Of a stretch of 64,000 bases of DNA, positions 38,701 to 49,401 are shown one piece after another. The stretch comes from Xylaria sp. FL1777 (lineage: Eukaryota; Ascomycota; Sordariomycetes; Xylariales; Xylariaceae). The number at the start of each line of letters is the position of its first letter. The stretch's first letter is position 1. The translations under genes were made by a program, and so were the position numbers. The stretch is from NCBI GenBank assembly GCA_022578965.1, contig MU400536.1, positions 1 to 64,000 of the forward strand, read 5' to 3'. A model generated the notes under the pieces. That model searched no databases, was not told the origin of the DNA, and saw only the letters and a list, made by a program, of their open reading frames with translations.

Positions 38701-41218
38701 CGGCAAAGACTACTCGAACCCCCGAGTACTAGACTTCTTTAAGCTAGATGAGCCTTACGCCGAGATGTACGATCGGAGCAGAATCCCACGAATGCCCTGG
38801 CATGACATTGCAATGCAGGTTACAGGGCAACCCGCGAGAGACCTTACACGTCACTTTGTACAACGATGGAACTACCTCCGACGTGAGCGAAAGCCTACAC
38901 GGCCTACACCCTTTCTCCTGCCCCCGCCAGACGCTAATGAATCTGACCTTGCTGGTCTCGGCTTGTCTGGCACCTGCGAGGTCCAAATGCTGCGTTCGGC
39001 AGGTGACTGGTCACTTGGTTTCCCTAAAGATCTTAGAGAGCACAGTATCCAGACCGCCTATGTGAAGCTTATCGAAGAGTCTGAGCATTTTGTATATATG
39101 GAAAACCAATTTTTCATTACTAGCACCGAGACCTTAAATGCGAAGGTTGTCAATCGTATAGGAGATGCTCTTGTCGAGCGTATTCTTAGGGCGCATCGAA
39201 ACGACGAGGAATGGCGATGTTGCATCTTGATTCCACTTATGCCTGGTTTCCAAAACACGGTCGATCAGGCCGAGGGGAGTAGCGTGAGGTTGATCATGCA
39301 ATTTCAGTATCGAAGTATCTGCCGAGGTCCGCATTCCATATTTGGCCGTCTAGAGGCAGCGGGTATAACTCCTGAGGATTACATCTCTTTCTTCAGTCTG
39401 CGCGCCTGGGGTCATATAGGCAAGAAGAACGCACTTGTCACAGAGCAACTCTATATTCACGCGAAGACCATTGTCGTGGATGATCGGGTTGCTTTAATCG
39501 GATCTGCAAATATCAACGAGCGATCCATGCTGGGTAACCGAGACTCTGAGACGGCTGCCATCGTTCGGGACGCGGATATGATGTGGTCTACGATGGGTGG
39601 TGAACCATACCGTGTGGGACGATTTGCTCACACTCTCCGGATGAGGCTTATGCGGGAGCACCTTGGCTTAGACGTAGATGCGATCACGGAAGAGGACAGA
39701 GGGGCTGATTTGAGTGCCACAACCGAATTCGAGACAGAGATGAACCTAATGTATGATGAGGAATACCGATTTCCCAACGCAGAAAGCTCAGCCCATGCTC
39801 ATTATGGCACCCATTCTGGACAACAAAATCTCCAGGGTACTAGAAGCTTCAATCATGATACTCGAGATACCGAAAATGTAACACCCCGATCTTCCTTCTC
39901 TTCTAGTTCTGGCTCCTCCAGAGGTGAGTCTCCTGAACGGGACACTCGTATCTATCAAAACCCTAGCCATGACAAAGACGTGGAAGGCTATGGCGCTGAT
40001 CACTGGAAGGAAGCAGAAGAAAAGGGCCAAGACATCGGGAGTGATTCAGCTGTCCTCAATGGTCGTGAGGTTGTCCTCTATCGATCTGGCCAACCTGCGA
40101 AATCTCCAGGCAAATTGGCAGCCAGTGGCTTCATGGCACATGAAGAAGACCAAGACTCCGAGAGAGGGAACAATAAACTTCCGCCTGCCACTACTCAGGG
40201 CCAAAGCCAGCTGCCCATTGGCGCGCACCTTGCGGCCCTACCAGTACTAGACGATACAGACATAGGAGGCCCGGCCGTTCGACTCGACGAATCCGGGCGG
40301 CCCAGCTCCGAGTCTTCGAACCCTTTACTTACCGATATCACACCGGCCAAAATTGACAAGAACTGCATGCGTGATCCGATCAGTTCTGCATTTTGGGATG
40401 ACATTTGGACTAGGGTGGCAAGGAATAACACAACTCTATATCGTCGCGTTTTTCGATGCATGCCTGACAGCGAAGTGTCCACCTGGAAAGACTATCACGA
40501 ATTCGACGACTATGCTCATAAGTTCGCAGAGAGTATGTTTGGCCAGAAGAGCGAAAATGATGAAGCGAAGGACCAAATGACAGAGATTAGCAATGCTGCA
40601 GCAACCACAGCAGTACCGGCTATTGCATCAGCTAGTCCAGGCATCTTGGAAATATTGCAAGAGAAGGCAGTCGCAGGACATGAAAAGGTTTCCCAGGCCC
40701 CTTTGACTAATGGACGCTTAGAGACTTTGAGTGAGAAATTGCCGCCGCCAGACCCGGATCACCCAGGCGATGCGGAGCACGGTGATGTGAACCTCGAAAC
40801 TGAGAAGGTCGTTACCAAGCAGTCACTAGAAATGCACTCTCCTATCCAACCCCCCGGGGATGTTCCTTTTCCCACTTTTGATGGACAGCTGGACGGCATG
40901 CACCTTGAGACGCAGAATGACAAGAAGCAAGACCGACGGACGACCTTCTTTGCTTCAGAGAAGTCAGCACCGGCGTCGAACGGTGAGAGCACTGTATATA
41001 ATCATAATTCGACGAAGCGTCGCCGACGAGCTACTACTAAGGGGAGCCGACGTGGGCCCATCTTTCCATATGACGTGGTGAGCCGCGAGGATGCAGAAGA
41101 ATGCTGTAACATGATACAAGGTCACCTCGTTCAATTCCCCTACGACTGGCTAGAAACCGAAGAAAAGGATAACCATTGGCTCTACCAGGCGGACTTGTTA
41201 GCGCCAAAGGAAATCTAG
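35702..41218 (+). CDS. PLD1: Phospholipase D with PX and PH domains (Spo14/PLD1 type)
   Basis: It hydrolyses phosphatidylcholine to phosphatidic acid and choline at cellular membranes; the yeast homologue Spo14 is needed for sporulation and regulated secretion. The gene is one uninterrupted reading frame of about 1838 residues, close to the length of fungal PLD1 proteins. Order: disordered Ser/Pro-rich N-terminus with a basic KKRKRMKRR patch; PX domain (about 405-505); PH domain (about 645-810); first HKD motif HEKLCIVD (H945, K947, D952); second HKD motif HAKTIVVDD (H1253, K1255, D1260) followed by GSANINERS; then a long variable region and a conserved C-terminal block (about 1560-1640). Both catalytic motifs are intact. 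The frame is open to 35603, but the first ATG is at 35702. A stretch of repeated E-G-T-A units (about 555-580) lies between PX and PH. Confidence 0.95.
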   Translation: MPPIERDDSISPMTKSTGDSSLSPEQPDQPASILHPTADSASSAPVRLAVPVRDLPISPLQVLELAEKLRLDGLHDCPTQNEGEAHESHPPHHASNPTTPVRSSPIQLPSLNRTPLGTRVPDQDEIVLDEPVSPSRRSVQFARTDTVLEAPRLPHSRQASWDDADTAGRSRSERWMSKLMSTLGTTGAVQPPRAPGLTEHVAASAGSSPVLNRSYHMPDTLSEEQGSDADVEESGDEAQQREAPKMKKRKRMKRRLKQLDVFTAPNTPRQPDEFGSPGVGGRFQGLVRRSTMPDAEHRAGFSEGEGRDQLARRRPAWKRGSSWVGTQRNGNATAEEAESIQVRTPGHRRRISEMFGAGAGAASDGEALSAPRRPFLSSERAATFGAQRWKQVKHTLKMLGKKKTDQFDFYKSAELISELRAVTPAVVILASMLQRDEHGNKRIPVLLEQLKIRVTDSSPEDSTSERHSLFTISLEYGNGSSRMTWTVTRSIREIWNIHWKYRLSLKNDRSLPTNTSQRSRPKQPAFPRKAFPYLRSYQNRDESEEEGAAHIPRGDDTAAEGTAPEGTAGEGTAAEGTASDFDRRPNTGRKRSRMNTFLPRRQSSGLGDGREGSGLNPQNAAAIQRRYIEKQRKTLEKYLQDMIHWLMFRPDSNRLCKFLELSALGVRLAAEGNFHGKECYMHIQSTKGIDFRRVLTPQKVIARHSRKWFLVRQNYIVVVDSPATMNIYDVYLVDPLFRVESKKSKLKRFGRKIKGNTEKEKGNDGANLTDEEVPEKHHTLKVFTAERKIKLFSRNQTILRQFEQSVLDMLKQTQWHQPHRFGSFAPVRRNAFAQWLVDGRDYMWNVSRAISMAQDVIYIHDWWLSPELYMRRPACISQKWRLDRLLQRKAREGVKVFVIVYRNVEQAIPIDSEYTKFSLLNLHDNIMVLRSPNQLKKNQFFYAHHEKLCIVDHDVAFIGGIDLCFGRWDNPQHPINDDRPTGMEPDDDVPRDGEHCQLFPGKDYSNPRVLDFFKLDEPYAEMYDRSRIPRMPWHDIAMQVTGQPARDLTRHFVQRWNYLRRERKPTRPTPFLLPPPDANESDLAGLGLSGTCEVQMLRSAGDWSLGFPKDLREHSIQTAYVKLIEESEHFVYMENQFFITSTETLNAKVVNRIGDALVERILRAHRNDEEWRCCILIPLMPGFQNTVDQAEGSSVRLIMQFQYRSICRGPHSIFGRLEAAGITPEDYISFFSLRAWGHIGKKNALVTEQLYIHAKTIVVDDRVALIGSANINERSMLGNRDSETAAIVRDADMMWSTMGGEPYRVGRFAHTLRMRLMREHLGLDVDAITEEDRGADLSATTEFETEMNLMYDEEYRFPNAESSAHAHYGTHSGQQNLQGTRSFNHDTRDTENVTPRSSFSSSSGSSRGESPERDTRIYQNPSHDKDVEGYGADHWKEAEEKGQDIGSDSAVLNGREVVLYRSGQPAKSPGKLAASGFMAHEEDQDSERGNNKLPPATTQGQSQLPIGAHLAALPVLDDTDIGGPAVRLDESGRPSSESSNPLLTDITPAKIDKNCMRDPISSAFWDDIWTRVARNNTTLYRRVFRCMPDSEVSTWKDYHEFDDYAHKFAESMFGQKSENDEAKDQMTEISNAAATTAVPAIASASPGILEILQEKAVAGHEKVSQAPLTNGRLETLSEKLPPPDPDHPGDAEHGDVNLETEKVVTKQSLEMHSPIQPPGDVPFPTFDGQLDGMHLETQNDKKQDRRTTFFASEKSAPASNGESTVYNHNSTKRRRRATTKGSRRGPIFPYDVVSREDAEECCNMIQGHLVQFPYDWLETEEKDNHWLYQADLLAPKEI

Positions 41219-42893
41219 TAAGTTTGTCCTACGTAGCTAGAAGGCTGTTGATCCTGTCGAAGACGAGTCTTGGCTAATTATGATGCAGCAATTGATCGGT
41301 CGACTTTTTTTCTTCGCAGCGACCTACTTGTGCAACATCCTCCTGTTGCTGTCTGAGATAGGACAAAGCCTTTATATCATAGTTTTTTAATGGAGCCCGG
41401 GCGAAACCGCCGCTCGTTCATGCGGCACCTGAGGAACTGCATCCGCTAATTTTTCTTTTTTACTGGGAAATTCTGGCTGAACAAAAAATTATATAGATTT
41501 GCATATTGTTTTGTCCACTTGCATCGCTTAGGTGTTGGCTACGGCTACTATAATATTCAACTGCTTTCTTATCTGTCTTTCTGAATCATACCCTTCTCAA
41601 GTTCATCTCTTCATCGGGCGAATACCTACCTGGTTATGGCTCTTTCAATAGAACATACCACTAGGGCAAAATGTGAAGTACCTGACAACCTGCCTGCTAG
41701 TGGTATAATGAGGTAACAAGCTTAGGCACATGGGCAGTGGCAGGAATAGTGTTGGAAATGACAAGACATAAACACCATCGTGTCCTTTCCCTGATCAAAT
41801 GTATCCAAGAAGTGACTCGTGAGTGCAGGGGTAGTATGCGGAGGTAGGCTTTGTCTATCTCGTGCGTTTTAAACAGTATGAATACATACTTCTTTCGGGA
41901 GGGAAGACTTTTGTTGCAGACGAGCCTGAATGCTACATCCATAGCTAGCATGATGGAATTGTACTGTTCTATGCTACCAGATCTTACATAATAATTTAAC
42001 GTCTTGCTCTATCTATGAATCTCTCCTATCGGGGTTACACTGAACTATGAAGTCATGAGCATTGTCTTGCACTTCTCCCGACTCTCATTGAAACCCATGG
42101 ATGATAACTCCATGTTGTGATCGATTGTTATGTAGTTGTACCAGTAACAAGTGATGTGTAGTACCTAGGTAGTGACACAACAAAGATATGGGTTATGCAT
42201 CAAACAAAATTTAGTATGCGATATTCGAGGGATTTGTTTGTATTTACAAATCATTATGGCCACAAGCGTATATTGTAAAAACAAAGGAATCTCAGACAAA
42301 TTTTCAAAACGGACTGATGGGGGGTGCCCCGGGGTATCTCCTCTGTAGTTCCAGGTTTCCCTTAACACCCATAAGAATATCGAACCGCAATATATCCCAA
42401 TTAATTCACTTAAGCATTCCCTTGCTTATCCTGGTCGATCTTGATGCGCCGGGTATGCTACGTGCCAAAGCAAAATGGGACGACGTGTGCCTGAATGTGA
42501 GCGAGACTGTGCCGTATGAGTACTACTTAGGTTGGTTGGTATTCTCCCAGTTTAACAACTTCAAGGGTTTACGTCTAAAACCAGCTAACAGGATAGCGAG
42601 ACCTGGCAAGGACGTATTGAGTAATTAGAAGGAATGGATGTGCCGAGGTCCCATTATCGCCTGATGGATGCCCAGAATTGCCTACAGAAAAATTACCAGC
42701 CTAGATAACGCCTGCCAGAAAATGCTGTGATGCCTACCGAATTCCAATCCTTATGCTGCTATGAGAGTGTATGGCTGAGAAGGAGAAAAAAATGTAAGGA
42801 AAATGAGGGTATCGAGGGCATCTAGCAAAGTGAATTGCAAGTCATTGCATGTAGTGGTGTATTATTGAGTCTCTCTGCTGCAGCATGTATCAT
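41219..42893. other. Convergent intergenic region between phospholipase D and the coiled-coil gene
   Basis: It holds the 3' ends of two convergent genes. No supported gene lies within. A 103-codon frame at 42,317-42,628 has no recognisable domain. One TACCTAGGTA palindrome is at about 42,162. Confidence 0.4.
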
Positions 42894-42925
42894 CGTTTTT
42901 GTTGTTGTTGTTGTTGTTGTTGTCA
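42894..42925 (-). repeat. (GTT)n microsatellite at the stop of the coiled-coil gene
   Basis: Eight consecutive GTT triplets (AAC on the coding strand) lie just 3' of the coiled-coil gene's stop codon, so they are in its 3' untranslated region. Confidence 0.8.
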
Positions 42926-45369
42926 TCATAATTCGCTGAGACCTTCTCTCAAAGCCTCGCAATCTACAGCGTCGGGGATCGTTTTGCTAGCTGGGGCCTT
43001 CTTCTTCGCCGCCGCGGCAAGAAATTCTGAGAAGCCGGGAACAGAGCCAGGTTGGTTGATACCAGGCGGGCGGCTTGGATTCTTTGTGGTGACATCTTTC
43101 TCCTTGATAGTCTGCGCGGACACGCTTCGTTGTGCGCTGTCGGGACTAGCACTCGTCCCGGTACCGCCACCTCCCCACGGCCGCCAACCGACCCATTTCC
43201 CTAGCCTAGATGGCCCATGTTGTTGCTCTCTCAGTTGCGAAGACGCATCGGAATGATGAGATCGTACACTACCCACCGGAGACGACCCGAAGCTGTCTCG
43301 GAGTAGAGTGCTGCTTCTCTTGGCGCTGTCCACAGATAGCAGCGGTCGCGCGGTGACGATGCTGCTTCCTGTTACGGACGAGGCAGACCCAAGTTGGCGT
43401 ATCGTAAGCTGGCTTGGTCTCGATTTTAGAGTGTGAATGTCGAGACCACCTGATAATGATACAATGGACTCGTGGGACAAGGCCCGACGAAGACAGCCCA
43501 CAACGGGTATACAATCCGAGAGTGTTGTTTCGTCGTAACTCAAGGGGGTATCTTCAGGGATTACCGGGGGTCCTCGCGAAAAACCTTCGTCGTCGGTAAC
43601 CGAGTTGTCCGTTGTCGACAATACCTCGATTGGAACTTCGGTTCCATCGGATGACTCCTCTGCAATAGGATGTGCGATACTCGGGGGAGCTGGGCCGAAT
43701 GGGAAGCATGTTGGTACTTGAAAACTTCGCGTGGACATGACTGACGGTCGCTTCTGATGCGCGGGCCGCCAATCCGGAGACAAAGGGTCAACGCTTGACG
43801 TGGGCGATCCTGGAAACGATCCTGTTGGGGGATCAAACACAGAGTTTCTGTGGTTGGAACGAGGTGAGCTGGGGGTGGATGATATTGTAAGTTCGGATGG
43901 TTGCTCTGAAAAGGATGACCACCGGTTGGAACGTATTGAGTTTTTCCGAGAATGGGGAACCGACGAATGTCTCATCAATCCATGAGGCGGTGTGCTGGGA
44001 TGGAGAGGCGGCGGCGGCGGCGTAAAAACACCAGGTGCGAGTCCTAGACGCTTCTTTTTGGATTTCCTAGCTTCTGGCTTAGGTGTCGAGACATGGTAAT
44101 GGTGATGTATGTGTAGCTCTTGCGACACTCTCGTTGGCGACCTCGGTTCCCGAACAGGAGATTGCTTCACCTCAAGTTCGGCACTCAAAGCCGGCCCCGT
44201 ACTCCCCCCGTTATCCCCAAGGGGCTGATGGTACTCCAGCTGATCTCGAAGCGCCTGGATTTCGTCGTTCGAGTTCATAAGCATCTCTCGTAGCTCGGCG
44301 ATGCCGTATTGTAAATTTGCATTATCTTGGAGCAGATCACGGACGAAATGTCCAACGACGTGGCTCCCTCCATTCCCCTGGATGATCGACTTCGTCGCGG
44401 CAGCACCCTTCAGCCGCCCAGCCGCTGTATTCAGCTCTTTCTCCATCTCGCGCTGCCTCTCTATGCGGCCCATCATCTCGACGTGGTGTTCCCGTTCTTG
44501 TCTTGCTTCTTTCTCTATGCGCTCGAGCTGTTCCTGGAGATCGTTGATGCCCCTCTCAGCTCGCTTCCACCTTGCTATCGCTGACCTGGCTTCCTCGCGC
44601 GATAAGAACAAGGTGCCCTGTAGCTCAGCCTGCTCTTCCTCAAGCGACGCGATTTGACGCTCCAGGGCCTCTGCACGAGTCGTGTCTGCTTCCAGTCGTC
44701 GAATGGTCTGTTGGGACGACAGCAAGGTGGCCTCTAGCGACTTTATATGGGCCTCGGAATCGGTAATGGTGGTGTTGAGAGCATCGAGCTGATCGACGAG
44801 ATCCCTATTCTCTTCATTCATCTTTGAATTCATGGCCGCGAGTTCCTTGTTGTCTCCTTCGAGCTGGTCGATGCGAGCGGTCAGCTCATTCCGGTCGCGT
44901 TCGGCATCAGCCATATAGGATTCGTGGCGGGCAAGAAGCGCCTGCGATACAAATGTCAAAACTTAGCGCACACGCCCTCATTTTCCTTCCCGTGATGTGC
45001 TCCTGGTGCCCGTAAGATTGCAGTGTTGCGGCCGAAGGGCCGAGGAATGTAGATTGATAACTGGCGTCTAAAGCATGCAGGATCATTTGCATACCGCAAC
45101 ACAGTAGCACAATAACAAAAACAACAATGGCGGCATGGGCGGAGACTAGCAGACAGACAGAGAAACAGGCGTACCTGGCCTAAGCGGGCGGCTTGATAAA
45201 CATCTCTCTCTACATTTTCGAGAATAGCGTTGTTGTGTCTCAGGAACATGCACTCGAGAGAGCCACAGCAACACTTTAATGGAGAGGTGCCAAGGGATGT
45301 GGCAAGCTGAGGGGAGATAGCGTCGGGCGCACCGTCGGCGGCGGCAACAGACGGCTGAGGATCAGCCAT
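42926..45369 (-). CDS. Fungal coiled-coil protein of unknown function
   Basis: Two exons, 45369-45175 and 44941-42926, separated by a 233-nt intron with a GTACGC donor, encode about 736 residues. The N-terminus has a small Cys-rich patch (CCCGSLECMFL, residues about 33-43) followed by NAILENVERDVYQAARLGQ. Residues about 66-330 are almost uninterrupted heptad-like coiled coil (LTARIDQLEGDNKELAAM and similar). A conserved segment, VGHFVRDLLQDNANLQYGI, then LREMLMNSNDEIQALR, follows at about 260-300. The rest is Ser/Pro-rich, poorly structured and ends in a small Ala/Lys-rich patch. The arrangement resembles an uncharacterised protein family widespread in filamentous ascomycetes, possibly cytoskeletal or spindle-pole related, but I cannot name it. 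No transmembrane segments or enzyme motifs are visible. Confidence 0.85.
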
Positions 45370-45779
45370 GATGGCGATAGCGGAGGAGCTGAGACGTATT
45401 GGGTGCGAATAGACGAGATTAGACCAACGGCTAGCAGCATACTGGGATGTTGTGGTATTTTTGCACCCTGTTTCAATTCAAGCAAAGCATCAATGGAGGG
45501 GGTTCGGCGGAATACGCCCGTCGTGAGTTTTGCCTAGAATGAGAGACGACGCGCCATCGACGAAGGGATGACGATAGTTTAGGGGGATTATGGTGGATTG
45601 TGGTGGTTACGGTGGGGAGGAGGAGATAACGAAGATGAAAATGACGACAATAACGGGTGTGCCAATCATCGATCCCTTGTGATTATTTTGTCCCAGAGCG
45701 TGACGTCGAAGGGGGGGATTCCAAGTCTGTCTCGGTGCAGTCTGCCTATCTCGTTTCCCGCCGCGAGTCGAAGCCTCTA

Positions 45780-45836
45780 GCAAAACAACAACAATAACAA
45801 CGACAACAACAACGACGACGACGATGACAACGACTA
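45780..45836. repeat. (AAC)n/(GAC)n microsatellite upstream of the coiled-coil gene
   Basis: Mixed AAC, GAC and ATA triplets over about 55 bases, some 400 bases upstream of the coiled-coil start codon. It produces a Val-rich spurious reading frame on the minus strand. Confidence 0.75.
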
Positions 45837-47417
45837 CTACTGGCGACAGCAGCAGCAGTAGTGACAACGGGAAATGTTGCTTGTGGAACTGCGGCACGCT
45901 CCCCGGCGAGGTAGGTATTCGGTATTCGAGAACTTCAGGGATCTCGCGTCAACTAGGTAGGTAATTATCGGTGGGGTTCGGGGCATGGTAGAGACACTAA
46001 TCCCCAAGTATCAATACCTAGTAGAATAAGTAGACGTGGTTAACGTGGTTAACCCTCGGACTCCTATTGTAGGAATTGTAGGAATACCAGTCCACCAACT
46101 ATTCCGCCAAGAACCTGTGTCACATGGCCTCAGACAAGGCCTTCTTTCTCATGACTGTCCCGAATAATGTGAATAAACGGTTGAGAGGCAGGGGAGGGGC
46201 TTGGCATAAGGTATACTATATATATCTTCATGGTAGTTTATAAAACATGAGAAAGAAAAATAAGGGAGAAATAAGGGAGAAGAGAAAGGAAAGAAGGAAG
46301 AAAAGAAGAACGAGAGGAGAAAATAATAGAGATGGCTGTAAATATGCAGAGCTGTGATCAAGGTGTGGATGAGATGCAATGCAGGTTTGTTGTCAACCTA
46401 TCTACCTACCTACCTACATATGTAAGTACTTAGGTGGATACCTATATGTACGTACATGTTAGGTAGTGAGTACGTTGATAGATGGGATACAGTACTTAGT
46501 GCCTACATACATGCATACCGACCTGCTGCATATATGTACCTATTGTAGAGGTACCTATATAGCGTCAGGATTACCGGGACATGTCAAAGCAGCCCCCATA
46601 CAGATGGTCTTGGCAGCTACCTGTACGCAGTATACATAAGTATGCAGTAGATGTATGATAGGCGCGCAGGTGTTCGTGTTCCCACTTCGCTAGGTATACA
46701 TCAGGTACGCATATATCTTTTGTTAGACCAGGGATGGTAGACCCAGGGATCCTAGCCCGAGATTGGTTGGACCGACGCGGCAAACAAGATGGCGGGATGA
46801 CGACAGGTTGTTTACTCAGTAGTCTTCGCTACCGTGATCTACTATCCGGTTTGCAGCCCGCCACCATTTGGTTTCGGGTTACAGGGAGGGCTTTCGTTTT
46901 GGTAATCCCTTCTCTACCATCCTATATCCTGCAGTATCTATCTGGCATCCTAACTACTAAGGATTAGGGTTTGGCCATGATCTTGTGTATCAAAAGAGTC
47001 TCCAAATATGTAGAAGAGATTGCGACAAGAGCTGACCTGCGGCTCAATGCTTATTCAGCTGTCGTCAAGGTGTAGGTAGGTAGTATACAATCCATTCCTC
47101 GTCTCAGAAATCCGCTGCCTGTGGTTACTGTAAGTTGACATCCTGAAGATCGGGCTACTTTAGATGACTGCTCTTCAACTAGTTTGCTCAGGTAATTTTG
47201 AGCTCAGGCGCCGTGAATGCCCAGTCCCAGCATGCATGAGATGGCCTCGTGCGATAAAAAAAGGTCAACGTATTCCTTTAGTCGATTTGCCATATCGCTA
47301 CCTACCTCACTCGATACGACCATAAAAATTCCGCGGGATTCGATCAACTATTTGTATGAATATATGAATGGCACACTACAAGTTCGCAATCGACTTCTTC
47401 TTGTGTCTGCCTCGTCG
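45837..47417. other. Intergenic region with TACCTA-rich tract
   Basis: No gene is supported. A purine tract (AGAAAGGAAAGAAGG type) is at 46,240-46,320. At 46,390-46,560 the sequence is dense in CTACCTAC, TACGTACATG and TAGGTA words, like 34.6-35.2 kb and 57.1-57.4 kb. The remainder shows no coding or RNA feature. Confidence 0.45.
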
Positions 47418-49401
47418 TTAGGCCACAAGTGATACGTCGAGGATGTCCAGCCCGTTCTGAAGTTGGCCCTTCGTTGGCATTGCACCTTCTCTCATCAACT
47501 CGGCTGATTTCGTCATAGCTGGATCCTTGCCCATACTGGCCACTGCCACCACCGTCTCACCCTTGCAGTAGTAGGCGACGAACTTGCTTTCCGCCGGGTT
47601 GCCCTGAAGTACTAGATCGTCCCAGCCATTGGCTGTGTTGCCACAGTAGCGCAGCTGACCAGTCAGGGCACTCCAGAATACCGGCGTAAAGTATTCCGGT
47701 GTGACGGACGGGTTGATGATGTGCTTCGCAACGGCCCGACCTTGATTTTGTGCCACGTCCCAGTGCTCAATTCTCGTGTAGTTGCCTTGCCCACCGGGGC
47801 CGTTATAAGGATAAGTTGCGATGTCGCCGATGGCATAGACGTCTTTGAGTCCTGCGACGAGGAAGTTCTCGTCTGTCTTCAGCGAACCATCCGGCTCAAG
47901 CCGAGCCGCCTTGTTATCTTTCAAAAACTCGGTAGCGGGTGCAACGCCGACGCCGAGGATGACTAGGTCGGCTTCGAGCTTAGTGTTATCTTTCAATAGC
48001 ACAGAACCCACTTTAGAAGGGTTGGATGCCGACGGCTCGGCCTTGTCGACACTCGCCGACATGTAGAACTTGACGCCTTTTGCTTCCAGGGCCTTTTGCA
48101 GGCCTGCACCCACTTCCTTACCCAAGACCCTCTCCAGTGGCGCACTCTCCATGCCGATGACGGATACAGTATTGTCCGCAGCTGTTGCGTTCGCAAGCTC
48201 CATGCCGATGAAGCTACTTCCAACAATGACAATCTTCTTGCCCTTTTCTCCAATAGCATCGACGATTTTCTTGGCATCATGTAAAGTTCGCAGGAGGAAG
48301 ATGTTCTCGAGCACCTTGAATCCTTGCAGGGGAAGATTACGGGGCGTGCCACCGGTAGCGAGGATGAGCTTGCCGTATGTATGTTTCGCGCCGCTCTTCG
48401 TCGTGACAGACTTGTTGCTGAGATTGACATCGGTGACCTATTTTAGAATCTATAGTTAGTTGAGTTTATTTATAGTAAGACGTTGAAAGGGTTCCGGTAG
48501 TTTTGTAGAAGCAATAGGAAGATTCGCCCTAAAAAAGGAGCTTCGTGCGCTCGAAGGTGCTTTATGAAGGGGGGTCAATACGACTCCGGTGGACTGACCT
48601 CGTCCTGAACAAAATCGATGGACCCGGATTTGAAAAATTCGGCATCTCTCCACTGGGCCTTGTTAACATCGGTAAGCAGAGCCTTTGAGAGTTTGGTCCT
48701 GTCAATGGGCAGGTAGCCTTCCTTAGTTATGACGGTGATGGGAGCGGAGAAGCCACCTGCTCTTAAAGCCTCAACAGCACCGATAGTACCGCCGCCGCCG
48801 CCCACGATGACGACCTTATCGGCTTCTGAAGTGCTGCTCACGCGGCATCTGATGTTAGGTTTTCTTCGACCGGACTTGATGGCGGCCGCTTCGCCTTGCA
48901 CATAGACAGCACCATCCCTCTCGACGACCTTAAAAGTAGTGAGTGCGTCCAGGGCGGGAGCATCCTCAACGTCACCGGTTTTGGCATTGAAACATGCTAT
49001 TGGCCATAGGCTGTTAGGGGGTTCGTGAGGACGCGATGGGGGGACTTCTCACCTCCGTGCCAAGGACAGACGAGACGTCCGGACTTGGTTAAGATGCCGT
49101 TGATGAGGGGGGCTCCGTAATGCGTGCATTTGGGGCCAACGGCCTGAATCTGGTCTCCTCCAGCATTGACGAGTAGAACCTTGGCTCCCTCGAGACCGTC
49201 TACCTCGGCCTCTTTCTTCTCACCAGGTTGTAGTGACAGCGGCGGCAGTACACCCTTAAGCTTGTACTCGGACATTGTTCTGCTCGGAGATGCGGCGGCA
49301 AATGTGTATCGGTATGTCTGGGGAGTCTTTAGTAGGGGTCTAACGTCCACAGAGGCGCCAGGTATTCTGATGCTTGAGATAAGTCGTCTCGAGAGATTCA
49401 T
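47418..49401 (-). CDS. Rieske/FAD oxidoreductase of the apoptosis-inducing factor (AIFM3-like) family
   Basis: Predicted flavoprotein that combines an N-terminal Rieske [2Fe-2S] domain with an AIF-type FAD/NAD(P)H reductase. Exons 49401-49053, 48996-48599 and 48437-47418 are phase-consistent (introns of 56 and 161 nt) and give about 588 residues. Rieske ligands are C92-T-H94 and C112-P-W-H115, and residues 45-155 form that domain. A glycine-rich FAD-binding segment, VVIVGGGGGTIGA, lies near 180; a second dinucleotide fold, IVIVGSSFIGMELA, near 320; the second FAD segment, VYAIGDIA, near 445. The first 43 residues (MNLSRRLISSIRIPG) are Arg/Ser-rich without acids up to Asp19 and look like a mitochondrial presequence; M43 offers an internal start lacking it, so dual localisation is possible. 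Yeast Aif1 lacks the Rieske part, human AIFM3 has it. Its natural electron acceptor is not deducible. Confidence 0.92.

Noticed and set aside
42317..42628. 103-codon frame between PLD1 and the coiled-coil gene
   Set aside because: No domain, no splice context, and it lies between convergent 3' ends where untranslated sequence is expected.
45607..45897. 96-codon minus-strand frame rich in Val and Ile
   Set aside because: It is the translation of an AAC/GAC microsatellite upstream of the coiled-coil gene.
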